Source of the DNA: Diplonema japonicum
Lineage: Eukaryota > Euglenozoa > Diplonemea > Diplonemida > Diplonemidae
Direction: 5' to 3'
DNA: 64,000 nt
NCBI GenBank assembly: GCA_964019335.1
Contig: OZ025726.1
Span: forward strand, 186,001 to 250,000
Position numbers and translations under genes: made by a program. Below the pieces are notes generated by a model. That model saw only the letters and a program-made list of their open reading frames with translations. It did no database searches and had not been told where the DNA came from. Below are positions 32,749 to 42,113 of the stretch, in pieces (positions within the stretch are counted from its first letter, which is position 1; each line of letters opens with the position of its first letter).

Positions 32749-32750
<2 letters not shown>
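30167..32750 (-). mobile_element. Non-LTR retrotransposon, 5' truncated and broken
   Basis: In sense the element begins inside the reverse transcriptase (about 32750), right after an A/T run that follows the stop of the receptor kinase gene. It ends near 30167 with a T run after a GC-rich 3' tail containing a short inverted repeat. It is inserted in the same orientation as the host genes. A related 3' fragment lies at 4672-5402. Target duplications cannot be read because both junctions are homopolymers. Truncation at the 5' end is typical of LINE-like insertion. Confidence 0.75.
30221..32750 (-). pseudogene. Reverse transcriptase ORF of the non-LTR element, disrupted
   Basis: The frame from 32750 reads as a LINE-type reverse transcriptase: GVDGWRMSELK, finger motif SLIPKG with NHRPITV, HGFRPKHST, the catalytic block LDFRKCFDLV, GILQGCPLS and the active site VLAYADDAYLL. 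One in-frame TAA at 31368 interrupts it; the same frame then continues through a Cys/His finger (CDLCESPYP, about 31020, with H-x5-C downstream) into a C-terminal domain with ELAIDFEW. At 30361-30392 a 16-bp unit (AAAATAGGCCTCCTGG) is tandemly duplicated, which shifts the frame and gives two alternative endings, at 30228 and 30221. The N-terminal part, including any endonuclease there, is missing. Two lesions make it inactive. Confidence 0.75.
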
Positions 32751-32779
<29 letters not shown>

Positions 32780-32780
32780 C

Positions 32781-35579
32781 TCACACGGTGTTGACGCTAC
32801 TTATCTCCGACTCATCCTCGTCCTTCTTCGAGACGGTGCCCGATCGTGATCGGGAGGGTTTGTACATCAGTTTGAGGAGGTCATCAGCTGTGGGTCGTGC
32901 TTTCGGATCCCGTTGCAGGCAGGATTCTATGATATCTTTCATCCCCTTCGGGAGATCGTCAGGCAGTGTGGGGTGAAGAGTCGCGTCTGACCCAAGACGG
33001 TAGAGGAAATTATGCGCCATGAACGGCTGCTCCTCTGTGAAGGTATAAGGCACCTTCCCGAGAACAAGCTGCGCAAGGGTGATGCCAAGACCCCACATAT
33101 CAGATGGTTCCGTTCCAAAACCTTTCGCAGCCTCCGGTGCCATGTATAGAGGTGTTCCTTGCACAGAAGGTCTTCCCGAAAGAATCGCGAGTTTTTGCGA
33201 CGCACCAAAATCCGACAACTTTGCTTGCCCGTCGGTGTGGAGCAGCACATTGTGGGGTTTCACGTCCCGGTGAACGATCCCATGATCATGCAAAAATTTT
33301 AACCCTTTCAAAATATCTTGAAGGTAAACCATTACAATCTGTATGGGGAGGCTCTTGTATAGTTCTAACAAGGTTGTTAAGGAGCCTCCCGACATGAATT
33401 CCATGCATATAACAATGCACCCTCCGCTGACTATTGACGTTAAGTAAGCCACGACGTTGGTGTGCCGTAGTTTTGTCAAGAGATCTACCTCGTTGATTAG
33501 CTCGTTGCATGATTCTTCAGAGCTGGGAGCTTGTACTTTTCGTCTCCTGTGCGCGTATCGTCCTCCGGACGATGATTCTTTCGGTAGTTTTAAGACTTTC
33601 ATCGCAAACAGGGAGCCTTCCGCTGACATTCCTTTGTACACCTCACCGAATGCACCTGTCCCCAGGATTTGATGAGACCTGCAGTACTTGATTCCCTTTC
33701 TGTCAACATATTCGTAAGCCGACGCGGTTTGCGCGGGTTCTAAACGACGTGCTGCAGCGATGTCTTGTTTCAAACGGTTGGCTTCTTCTTGTTTGTTTTC
33801 AGCTTCACGGCGTGCCATTGCCTTCAGTTTTTCTCCTATCGTCGCTGTTTCCATCATTCGTTCTTTGGATCTGGCGTGTGCTGGGCTGCCCGGTTCATCA
33901 TCATCATCTGACAGATCCTCTGCCATCACCTCTAGCTTCTCCCATCCGATGTATTCCCGCCGGTAAGGAGTCGACGGTGGGTTGTATGTGTAATAGTTTG
34001 CAAGCGTTGCTATGCGGTAGGCTTGGTAGTCTGAGTTGGACACCGCAAGGTGCGCCTTCATTTTTTCGATGCAGAGTGCGAACTGCATGGTGCGGAAGGC
34101 GGCGAACCCTTCGTGGTAGAGTCGCATGTCGAATCGGGAGACGGGTGTCAAACTGCCGAGGATCTCGTAGACGAATGTGGTTTTTCTGACAGGGTCGTTT
34201 CTGGACAAAGGGTCCGAGGGTGTGTTGATGATGTCGACCAGCCGCGTCACCACCAACGTCGATGTCTTTTCGTGAACAGTGTCGTTGCACAACAACCTCG
34301 TCCCGAGCCTGGGCATCAACCCGAGAAGCCTGCACGCTACCACAACTGTTTCCCCTGTAACAACCGGCGTTTTATCAGGCCCGTAAAACCCGGTGTACAC
34401 AGCACCTGACGAAACGGAAATACCCCAATCAGTACGCGAGCCGATTATGTATGTTAAAGCGTCTCGAATTGATAATGCTGCGGAACACGCGGCTTCGATG
34501 TGTGATGGAAGTGAATCGTGTGTGTTCCATGTTACGATGATGCTGTTTGCCGTGCAGTTCAAAACGAACCCGTCGAATTGTTTTACAGCGGCTAGGATGG
34601 CGTCGAAGGATGTGCTGGACAGCTCGAGGTGGGCGTCTAGGTTTGACGTGTTGTTACCCATAACAGCGAAGGACACGGCGAGGACGGTTGCTTTCTTGGA
34701 ACGGATACCGCCTGTTTGTCCCCTCGCGCCTTTCTTCGCGAACGTGGAGCGTTTCGGTAGAACCGAACAACTACTAGCATCATTCGTCGCCGATGTGTTG
34801 TTGTCCAACAGATCTGTCAACCCAAGTGTGTCGGACACCCGCCGCGAGTCATCTTCAGTGACACACGACAAATTTGTATCAGATGTTTCAGTCATTATTT
34901 GGAGCTTGCTTCGCCGTTGAATTGCAACCGGGGGCTCCACCGCCAAACTGTATTGAGAAGATGGTTTTTTCGTAACCGTTGGTTCCGTAGGCCGTTGATT
35001 CTGATTCATTGTGATGTACAAACGCAGTTCCCTTAAACCAACAAGGATGGAATGCACCTCGTTGATGTGCGATGCTTCCTGTGTGTCTCTGCTTAGCACG
35101 GTCGAGATGTTCAGCAACGGTATGACGCATAAGGTAATTACTATACCGATGCAGAAGGCGAAGAAAACCGGGAAGAACAGAATCAGCTCCTCGTTAGGGT
35201 CGACCATAGTCAGGACAGACACGATACCGCTGTCGTTGGCGACAGGGAAGGTAAGAATGGTTGATAGCCTTGAGGGTATAATGTATTTTTGGTGGACCTC
35301 GCCTAGTTTCGTCGGGATCTCCTTGGGGATTTCTTGGCACGGTGCGGAACAGCTGAGCAAAGCCCCGGTGGATAGATGGACTGAGGTTCCAGGTTGTAAG
35401 TTCAAAAAGCTCCCTCGAACAGCTTCCTCCGCTGCTAGTGTGGCCACTTCCAACCCATGCTTTTTATTCGCATTATCGATCCCCCTCCATACCATGTGCC
35501 ACATTGTTAACTCCACACTCCCGGGCAGCGCCACCAAAAAAAATATCAAGCTTGCTACACTGCATATTCGTATTTTCAT
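32781..35579 (-). CDS. Receptor-like protein kinase with cyclase-homology domain
   Basis: 932 residues, single exon. Parts in order: signal peptide (about 1-20); extracellular domain of about 130 residues with a CSAPC pair; one membrane helix (LILFFPVFFAFCIGIVITLCVI, about 150-172); linker; a class III nucleotide-cyclase-like domain (about 315-460), recognisable from its final WGISVSSGAVYTGFYG and TGETVVVACRL blocks; a helical linker; then a complete STE-type kinase with GTGAFGEVYKG, catalytic HRDVKPHN, DFG and APE. The first metal-binding motif of active cyclases (F-x-D-[IV]) is replaced by SFAVMGNN, so the cyclase domain is probably a sensor or dimer module. Kinases with cyclase-like domains have, to my recollection, been reported from trypanosomatid kinomes. 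Phosphorylation targets are unknown. Confidence 0.85.
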   Translation of the reverse strand: MKIRICSVASLIFFLVALPGSVELTMWHMVWRGIDNANKKHGLEVATLAAEEAVRGSFLNLQPGTSVHLSTGALLSCSAPCQEIPKEIPTKLGEVHQKYIIPSRLSTILTFPVANDSGIVSVLTMVDPNEELILFFPVFFAFCIGIVITLCVIPLLNISTVLSRDTQEASHINEVHSILVGLRELRLYITMNQNQRPTEPTVTKKPSSQYSLAVEPPVAIQRRSKLQIMTETSDTNLSCVTEDDSRRVSDTLGLTDLLDNNTSATNDASSCSVLPKRSTFAKKGARGQTGGIRSKKATVLAVSFAVMGNNTSNLDAHLELSSTSFDAILAAVKQFDGFVLNCTANSIIVTWNTHDSLPSHIEAACSAALSIRDALTYIIGSRTDWGISVSSGAVYTGFYGPDKTPVVTGETVVVACRLLGLMPRLGTRLLCNDTVHEKTSTLVVTRLVDIINTPSDPLSRNDPVRKTTFVYEILGSLTPVSRFDMRLYHEGFAAFRTMQFALCIEKMKAHLAVSNSDYQAYRIATLANYYTYNPPSTPYRREYIGWEKLEVMAEDLSDDDDEPGSPAHARSKERMMETATIGEKLKAMARREAENKQEEANRLKQDIAAARRLEPAQTASAYEYVDRKGIKYCRSHQILGTGAFGEVYKGMSAEGSLFAMKVLKLPKESSSGGRYAHRRRKVQAPSSEESCNELINEVDLLTKLRHTNVVAYLTSIVSGGCIVICMEFMSGGSLTTLLELYKSLPIQIVMVYLQDILKGLKFLHDHGIVHRDVKPHNVLLHTDGQAKLSDFGASQKLAILSGRPSVQGTPLYMAPEAAKGFGTEPSDMWGLGITLAQLVLGKVPYTFTEEQPFMAHNFLYRLGSDATLHPTLPDDLPKGMKDIIESCLQRDPKARPTADDLLKLMYKPSRSRSGTVSKKDEDESEISSVNTV

Positions 35580-35600
35580 TTGGAAAAAGATAGCATGCTG
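35576..35600 (-). promoter_or_regulatory. Acceptor and overlapping 6-codon uORF before the receptor kinase
   Basis: In sense CCCCACCCCCAG (AG at 35598-35599) is followed at once by CATG. That ATG (35594-35596) opens a six-codon frame whose TGA overlaps the kinase start codon as ATGA. If this acceptor is used, the kinase would need reinitiation or leaky scanning, which would keep its expression low. Confidence 0.45.
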
Positions 35601-36735
35601 GGGGTGGGGATTTTTTTTTTTTTTTTGTGAAAGAAGAATAAAAAAAAACTTTTTTTGCAAGATTGAGACGAAAGTGGGAAAGGGATGAGAGGGAAGAAAG
35701 GGTGTCTTTTTTTTTTTTTTTTTTCCTCAGGTGGTGGGGATAACATGGAAATATAAAGAAGTACATCAGATGTGTTGTTCGCTGTTGACCTCCTCGTCGG
35801 TCATCACCGGTAGCGCCCAAGTGGAAGAAGCAGATGCTCTGGGTGGCGAACAGGCAGCAAACTACACGAGGGTGCACCGGCTTCCTTTAAATCATCGAGT
35901 TTTTTTTTTTTTTTTTTTTTCTTGCCAGTTCTGGTTCTTCTCGTTATGAAAAAAAGAAGGGAAAAAAAAAGAAAAAAAACTTGCCCTCTCTTCTCTCTTT
36001 TCTCGCTTCCCCTTTAAAAAAAAAGAAAAAAAAAAACTAAAAAGCGCATCGCTGAATTCGAAGAAGGGGATCCCACAAAAATAATAAAAAGGGGGGGGGA
36101 TGGAAAATAATTTCCATGGTGGGGGGAAAAAAAAAGGAAATTGAGTTAGTAGAGGGAGAAAAAAAAAAAGAAGAAGAAGAGTAACGCTTGTTATTGATGC
36201 ACCTCTATTCTACACTGCAGGGCAGGGGAACAGCGTGAAAATTTTATTTTACAGACCCTTTAGAAGCGTGGGCCATGAGTTTTCATTTTTTTTCGGGGCA
36301 TATCTTATTACTTTATCTTGTTTTTTTTTTCTTTTTTTTTTTGGAGTGTCTCTTCAAGTATGGGAAGTAATTTATAAAAGAAAAAGGGAAACAGAAAGAA
36401 AAAAAAAAGAAAAAAAAAACCAAAGAGCAACCCAGATTTTAAAACCTAAAAATAAGGAGAGTGTTGCGTCGTATGAACGCTAACCGCCTGCTTCCCCAAA
36501 TTTAAAAAAAAAAAAAGAGGAATAAAAATCGTTCGATTTTTTTTTTTTTTCCTGTTTCCCTGGAGAAAAAAAAAAAAGAAAGAAAAAAAAAACACAAAAC
36601 ACAATATGATGGGGAAATCCACCAAAAAAACAAAAATAAAAGGGAGGGGAGAGAAAAAGAATGTTACAGGTTTAAAAAGAATATGCTAGAGCAGCACTCG
36701 CAGGTGGAGAAGAAAGAAAATGGCTTTAAAAAAAA
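35580..36735. other. Gene-poor spacer, left part
   Basis: About 1.15 kb. A non-repetitive island at 35730-35905 has GC-balanced sequence and, on the minus strand, a short frame ending MTDEEVNSEQHI and stop at about 35770. I could not connect it to a start or an upstream exon. The rest is A and T runs and short mixed sequence. No RNA gene is recognised. Confidence 0.4.
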
Positions 36736-36945
36736 ATCGATATTTCAACGTCAAGATATTATTGGAGAGAGCTTCCGTTTTGAAAGGTCTGATTGTGCCT
36801 GGGTGACAGTTGCTCGCCGCAAGGGTTGCTTTACCCATTATCCTCCGCCGGGCATCACTTTGGAACAAACTTCTCTGAAGTAACTCGCTTAAGGGGAGGT
36901 GTCGTTACGCACCTACCTAGACCCGGCCAAAGGTCTTGCTGCCCC
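36736..36945 (-). repeat. Dispersed repeat copy B, retroposon-like
   Basis: Shares both ends with copy A at 23642-23957: the minus-strand beginning GGGGCAGCAAGACC and the TAAGCGAGTTA block, and the ending CTTGACGTTGAAATATCGAT followed by T runs. The middle is about 100 bp shorter and different. A GGCC-containing 9-bp insertion lies within the beginning. No coding capacity. Confidence 0.55.
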
Positions 36946-37151
36946 ATGGAAAAAAAGAAAATACAGGAGAGGAAGTAGCTGAAGAGATTTGGAGGGAAAA
37001 AAAAAAAAAAAAAAAAAAAAAGTGCATACATCTTCCTTGCTTACCTATGATTTTCATTAAAGAAAAACAGGATGGAGTAAAAAACAAAAAAAACTCGAAG
37101 GGACTGGGTCGCTTTTAAAGGCGTATATATGTGACAACTGGGTACGAGGGG

Positions 37152-37183
<32 letters not shown>

Positions 37184-37537
37184 CCAGAAGCCCTTTCCTT
37201 TTTGCTGTTTCTTTTTTAAGTATGTGGGGTTACCCTCTTTTGAATCAAGAGTGTTTTGCGAACAGCGGGTAGGACGGGGAGCATAACAACACATTTCCCC
37301 CTACCCTTTTCTTTGTAAAAAAGGGCTGAGAGCACGCGGGGTCGAATGAACGAGAATTTCTTTTTTAAAAAAAAAAGGCTCATCTGCCGGATAGAGAAAA
37401 AGAGATAAAGAGTTTTGTATTAGAAACGCTACACTTGGCGCCCGTCCATAGCGGGCGTAGCCAACGGTGCAGATTTTTTTTTTTTCCCCTTTCTTTTTTT
37501 TTTTTCCAAGCGGAAGGAAGAAGAGAAAAAATGGCAC

Positions 37538-37568
<31 letters not shown>

Positions 37569-38601
37569 CAACATTTTTTTTTTTTGATCATTGATGTCAA
37601 AAAAAAAAAAAAAAAAAAAAAAAAACGAACACATTCACGCGTAGTTCGAGGAAAGGGGGGAAGCAGATGAGGGGAAGAGGGAAGGGGATTGGGGGAGAAA
37701 AGCAAAAGAAAGAAAGAAAAAAAAAATAAAGGAGGGGAAAGAATGAATGAATTATAAAAAAAAAAAAAAAAAAAAACCATGAGAAGCAGGCCTCATGGGG
37801 GTCATTGGGTGACCTCCAATGAGTGACTATGGGTGCTCTTTTCTAGGGAAGATATAAAAAGTAAATAACGGGGGAAAAAAAAATAAAAAAAATTAAAAAA
37901 AGAAAAGAAAAAGGGAAAGGGAGATGTAGATAGATGTATGTCACATTTCTTTTTTTTTTTTCTTCTTCTTTTTTTTCAAGCAAAAGGAGAGAGAAAGGAT
38001 GTGGGAGAGAGGTGGAAAGAAAACGCTGACAAATACCTCGAAGATTTAAAGATTTTTTGCCATGTAGAATTCTGGTGATACTTTTAGTGCACCACCCCCC
38101 CCCCCCCCCCCTCCCCTCCAGATTCATGAAACTACACAAAATACCGAGGAGGAAAAAAAAAAATTGATAACAAAGGGAGAAAGAGCTGAGACTAAACAGT
38201 AAGTGGGGGAGGCTTTTGGTCCCCCTCCCCTTGCTTTGTTTCGGTCTTTCTTCGATACCTGTGCTTCAAAAAAAAAAAAAAAAAAAGAAAAAAAAAAGGG
38301 AGAGAGGGAGAGAAAGAGAGAGGTAGAGAAAGGACTATGTTCGCAGACCATATACGTTTCGGCAGACTGAACAGAACAAAAGAAGGGCGAAGCCTTTCAT
38401 GTCTCAAAGAAAAAGGGGAAAAAAATTTTTTAAAAAAAAAGCTCAACTGTAAGAAAGTCCCACATTCATACTCTAATAGAAGAGTTTTAAGATCTTTTTT
38501 TTCTTCTTTTTTTTTTTTTTTTAAAAACGACAAAAAAAACTATCGACACAGAAGGTCCCTTGCTGGCAAATATTGCACGGCCCAACAACAACAAAAAAGC
38601 T

Positions 38602-38635
<34 letters not shown>

Positions 38636-38961
38636 ACAGGAAAGAAACTTTAAGGTATAATACACGGGGATATAAGGGAATGTGAAGGGGGGGGGGGGGG
38701 GGGGGTAATGTTTAAGAGATGCCAAATTTTTTTAATTTTTTTTTTGTTCTTCGCATATGCAACACATACTATCTCCCCGTTGTACAGTTTTTTTTTTGTT
38801 TTTGTTTTTATGTCAACATAAAAAAAAAAAGAGGAGAAATTTAGAGCTTTCATTATCATTTTTTTTTCCCTTCCTGTTATCAAATGAAAAAAAAAAAGTA
38901 AAATCTTCCTCCTTAGAAGAGATCGTACTTTCCTTTTTTTTTTTTCTTTTTTCTTTTTTTT
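36946..38961. other. Gene-poor spacer, right part
   Basis: About 2 kb dominated by homopolymers: T32 near 37157-37182, A runs near 37542-37565 and 37600-37625, C17 near 38093-38110, A37 near 38606-38634 and G18 near 38688-38706. A short GC hairpin (GCCCG, 7-nt loop, CGGGC) is at 37441-37457. The open frames are translated homopolymers. This is the longest stretch without a host gene in the window. Confidence 0.5.
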
Positions 38962-39834
38962 CTATTTCACCTCAGCATTTTTCCTTTTTCCCTTTCCAAA
39001 AACCTTAGCAAGCTTTCCCAGCCTCCCGGCTAGCGCAGAAACCAGCTTGTTGGTTTTCTCCTTTTTTTTCACCTCTTTTTTCACCCCACCTGCGACGCCA
39101 TCAGGCCTTCTAACATCAACTGGAGACGGCGCCCGCGACGGGCCATCAGAGATAGAGATAAGAGAGAGAGTAGAAGACATCGAAGAGGCAGGAGATCCAT
39201 CACCAAGGCATTGGAGGGAGATGGCAGCAAGGCAAGAGGAATAATCATCAGGAGAAACATAAAGTTCAAAGTTCAAAGTTCTTATAAAAGTAGCTTCCAT
39301 GAGATTTAGGTTCGCGAGGTCAACACCACCAAGGACAGAAGCACACTTGTTAGATGGCTGGCAATCCTCGATCAGTTTTGCTGCAACAACAACAGAAGTG
39401 AGGAGCAAACGGTGAACAGTGTGGGCAGTTAATGGGGTATGCCCGGTTTCAAGAAATCTGCGAAGAAGAACCAAGGCGGACACCCACATGCCATCGCCAC
39501 ATCCGTACCCGCCCATGCCCAGCCATAGTAACCAGCAGTAGTTCCCCATGCTCACAGGAGGGAGCTGGAGAGACTCGAACACCAGCCCTTCTGAAGTGTC
39601 GTCAAGCATCCAATCCTCCTCGCCTTCCACCATCCCCCCGACGAGCCCCATGATCCCCTTCAGCCAGCCCGGTTCATTGTACCCCTCCCCTACTCTGCGC
39701 ACTCGCTTTCCCATGAAGGACATCGCATGCCGCAACAAAGTGCTTCTCTCCATTACCCTCACGTCAGGTGTTGCCGGTGACGACGGCGGTGAACTCACCG
39801 CAGTGAAAACTGATTCGGGAGAGAGGAGTTCCAT
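38962..39834 (-). CDS. Cyclin, PHO80/CYC2-type
   Basis: 290 residues with one cyclin box of the PHO80/P-U class at about residues 105-215. Landmarks are LLRRFLETGHTPLTAHTVHRLLLTSVVVAAKLIED, the conserved Asn/Leu run DLANLNLMEATFIRTLNFEL and the closing VSPDDYSSCL. Such cyclins pair with CDKs; in trypanosomes this class includes the G1 cyclin CYC2. A low-complexity head and a Lys-rich basic tail (KKEVKKKEKTNK and KGKRK) flank the box; the tail could be a nuclear signal. The ATG at 39834 is on a sense poly(A) run of about 13. Single exon. Confidence 0.85.
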   Translation of the reverse strand: MELLSPESVFTAVSSPPSSPATPDVRVMERSTLLRHAMSFMGKRVRRVGEGYNEPGWLKGIMGLVGGMVEGEEDWMLDDTSEGLVFESLQLPPVSMGNYCWLLWLGMGGYGCGDGMWVSALVLLRRFLETGHTPLTAHTVHRLLLTSVVVAAKLIEDCQPSNKCASVLGGVDLANLNLMEATFIRTLNFELYVSPDDYSSCLAAISLQCLGDGSPASSMSSTLSLISISDGPSRAPSPVDVRRPDGVAGGVKKEVKKKEKTNKLVSALAGRLGKLAKVFGKGKRKNAEVK

Positions 39835-39954
39835 TTTTTTTTTTTTAAATCTCCCCTTCTCTGAGAAAAAAAAAAGAATTTTTATATTAGGGAAAAAAAA
39901 GGGGGGGGGGAGGAGGGGAAAAAAAAAAAATACTATTTAAAAATGGAGAAAATT

Positions 39955-41385
39955 TTACTTCTTTTTCGTTCTCCCGCTTCCTCTCCGTCCTACCTCCGGT
40001 GGGGTTGGGACGGCGACGGGCGATCCTGGGACATCCATGACGTCAAACTTTTCATGTCGGGGCCGTATCCTGTTGTGTTGTTCGAGGACACGGCAGTTTT
40101 CATAAACGACATTCCACGTTTCCGTCAATGGGGACGCTGCAAAATAGCCACACCCAAGCCCGAGCGACAGAAGTGGATCTGAAGAGAGCAAAGGCCGGGA
40201 TTTCAACTGCCAAGCTTGGGACAAGGTAATAACGTCCAAGATGGTCTCGGGGCAGTGCGGATCTATAAAGGCAGAAGTCGCAAGATGATTGCTCAGCACA
40301 TTATCAACGTCGTCCTTACTTGAGATTTTGACGCAGATGTCGCATGGAACGAAACCGTCACCTCCGGGGCCTCTGTACAGTTTCTGTACGGCATGTTGCA
40401 TGCTCTTGTCGTCTTCTATGCTCAATAGATCCACCGCCAGCTCGATGTTTTTGCCTTCCAACATGCTGACTAATTCTGTTCCGGTCTTGCCGCCTTCTTC
40501 GTAAGCATACCGCAATGTTTCTAAGCTGAACGCTTCTTGTGCATCGCCTTTTACTGCGTATGCGAATTTTAAATTCTCACCGTCGAGCGGTGGGAGTTGT
40601 GATTCAGCAGTTTTGAACGCATCCAGGATCTGATCGATCGAGGTGATATTCCCGGTTAGGATACCAGAGCGGTCTGGTTGGAAGTCGGGGAGGTCCAGTA
40701 AATTGTACACCGACATTAGAAGTGAAATGGATTTTGTCGATTTGGAAGGAGCGATGCTTTCATCATGACCAACAGTAGCGATGATCCCCAACGTGAGATT
40801 TACCTTGGAACGGTTTGTACCGGCTACACACCATAAAACCATTTTAGGATTTTGAACCACCGCTGGGTCGTGGTTGTCGTGTTCAAGTGAATTTAACAAT
40901 TGGGCTCGTTGGGAAGATACCATGTCGGTGATCATTCTTCCTGACAATGAGGAGGATGTCTTGAGGGTGGCGATGCTCGTGGCATATGAGAGCTCTTTGG
41001 GAACAGAGAGTTTTTTTAAAATCTCATTTACCTTTGTGAAGTCGTGCACGCCGACACCTTTCAACCCGTTGGTGAGTTCGAAACTGTTAGATCCATCTGC
41101 TCCTTCAAAAAATTCCGTGTCGGTGTCACCTTCAAGCCTACCAGAGGTTTTTACACGAACTCTGCACCGGTCGTGTTCGTTCGTGTCGCGACCAAATATT
41201 TTCGTCAGCTCGATTTTTTCAATCAAACTTCCTGCTCCTTCTTTTGAGAAAAATGCGCCTAGATATGAATCGCAATCCTCTACCTGGTTTCCATAACATT
41301 CGTTGACAGCTTTTGTGAGCTTGTCGCTCAGCTTGTGTTTTTCACAGTACTCTGCGAGGCTCTCTCTCGATGTTGTCGTTGACAT
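39955..41385 (-). CDS. Divergent enolase-like (ENO4-like) protein, tentative
   Basis: 476 residues, no signal peptide in this reading. The first 60 residues resemble the N-terminal segment of ENO4-type enolase-like proteins (pattern YLGAFFSK followed by a basic segment and a beta strand ending FGRDT). Later segments have alpha/beta spacing, but the catalytic Lys and metal-binding Asp/Glu of true enolases are not evident, so it would be non-enzymatic. ENO4 and relatives are flagellar in animals. The ATG at 41385 follows an A-rich leader, but see the finding on 41400-41475: the upstream phosphatase gene may splice in frame into this one. The tail is basic (RRGSGRTKKK). The family assignment is weak. 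Confidence 0.45.
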   Translation of the reverse strand: MSTTTSRESLAEYCEKHKLSDKLTKAVNECYGNQVEDCDSYLGAFFSKEGAGSLIEKIELTKIFGRDTNEHDRCRVRVKTSGRLEGDTDTEFFEGADGSNSFELTNGLKGVGVHDFTKVNEILKKLSVPKELSYATSIATLKTSSSLSGRMITDMVSSQRAQLLNSLEHDNHDPAVVQNPKMVLWCVAGTNRSKVNLTLGIIATVGHDESIAPSKSTKSISLLMSVYNLLDLPDFQPDRSGILTGNITSIDQILDAFKTAESQLPPLDGENLKFAYAVKGDAQEAFSLETLRYAYEEGGKTGTELVSMLEGKNIELAVDLLSIEDDKSMQHAVQKLYRGPGGDGFVPCDICVKISSKDDVDNVLSNHLATSAFIDPHCPETILDVITLSQAWQLKSRPLLSSDPLLSLGLGCGYFAASPLTETWNVVYENCRVLEQHNRIRPRHEKFDVMDVPGSPVAVPTPPEVGRRGSGRTKKK

Positions 41386-41413
41386 TATTTTTTTTCTTTT
41401 TTTTCCTTCGCCC

Positions 41414-41917
41414 TTAAATGGATGACGGGTGGGGGGAAGGGTATACACATGCCAAGTAAGGTCTCCTTACATTATACCGTAGCTTCTTTGCGACCTTCAC
41501 CAAGAAAGCCACGGAACCCGCTGCAACGCAAGGGGTTAGGATGGTGGCTAGGAACGACAGGATTACGAAGCCTTGGTTGAAGAGACTTGTTTTGCCGTGT
41601 GGGCCGCGCGGTTCGTCCCATTCCCACCAAGAGGTCTTCGGCACAATCCCAGACTTCCCTGCGTACTTTATATCTAATATACCCCCGTTGCGTATCACTG
41701 TTACGGCTCTTCGTTTGTCGCCGATCTGGTTTTTTTTTTTTTTTTTTTCTTGGAAAATAAAATCTTTACCATCGTCCCGTTGCTCATTCCAACGTCCACG
41801 GCAATTAATTGTCCCTTGCAGTACTGCCGCACCTTTTGCTCGTCTTGTATGGTGTGCCCCACGAACATTCTGGTGACGGGGAGGCCTTCTTTTTTAGAGA
41901 GTTCTTTGAGGATTTCT

Positions 41918-41951
<34 letters not shown>

Positions 41952-42068
41952 ACAAAAAAAAAAAAAAAAAAAAACACACACACACCATCCAGTTCCCTGC
42001 AGTGTCCGTTCTTAGCACGGTTGAGCAGGTCGCGGTTCCACAGCGGGCCGTCGGTGGAGAGAAGCTCG

Positions 42069-42113
<45 letters not shown>

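Noticed and set aside
35750-35905. Short minus-strand frame ending MTDEEVNSEQHI as a small gene
   Set aside because: No start, no acceptable upstream exon and no recognisable family; left as an unexplained island.
37440-37460. GC hairpin as a structured RNA or terminator
   Set aside because: The stem is only five base pairs and there are no neighbouring conserved elements or transcript evidence.
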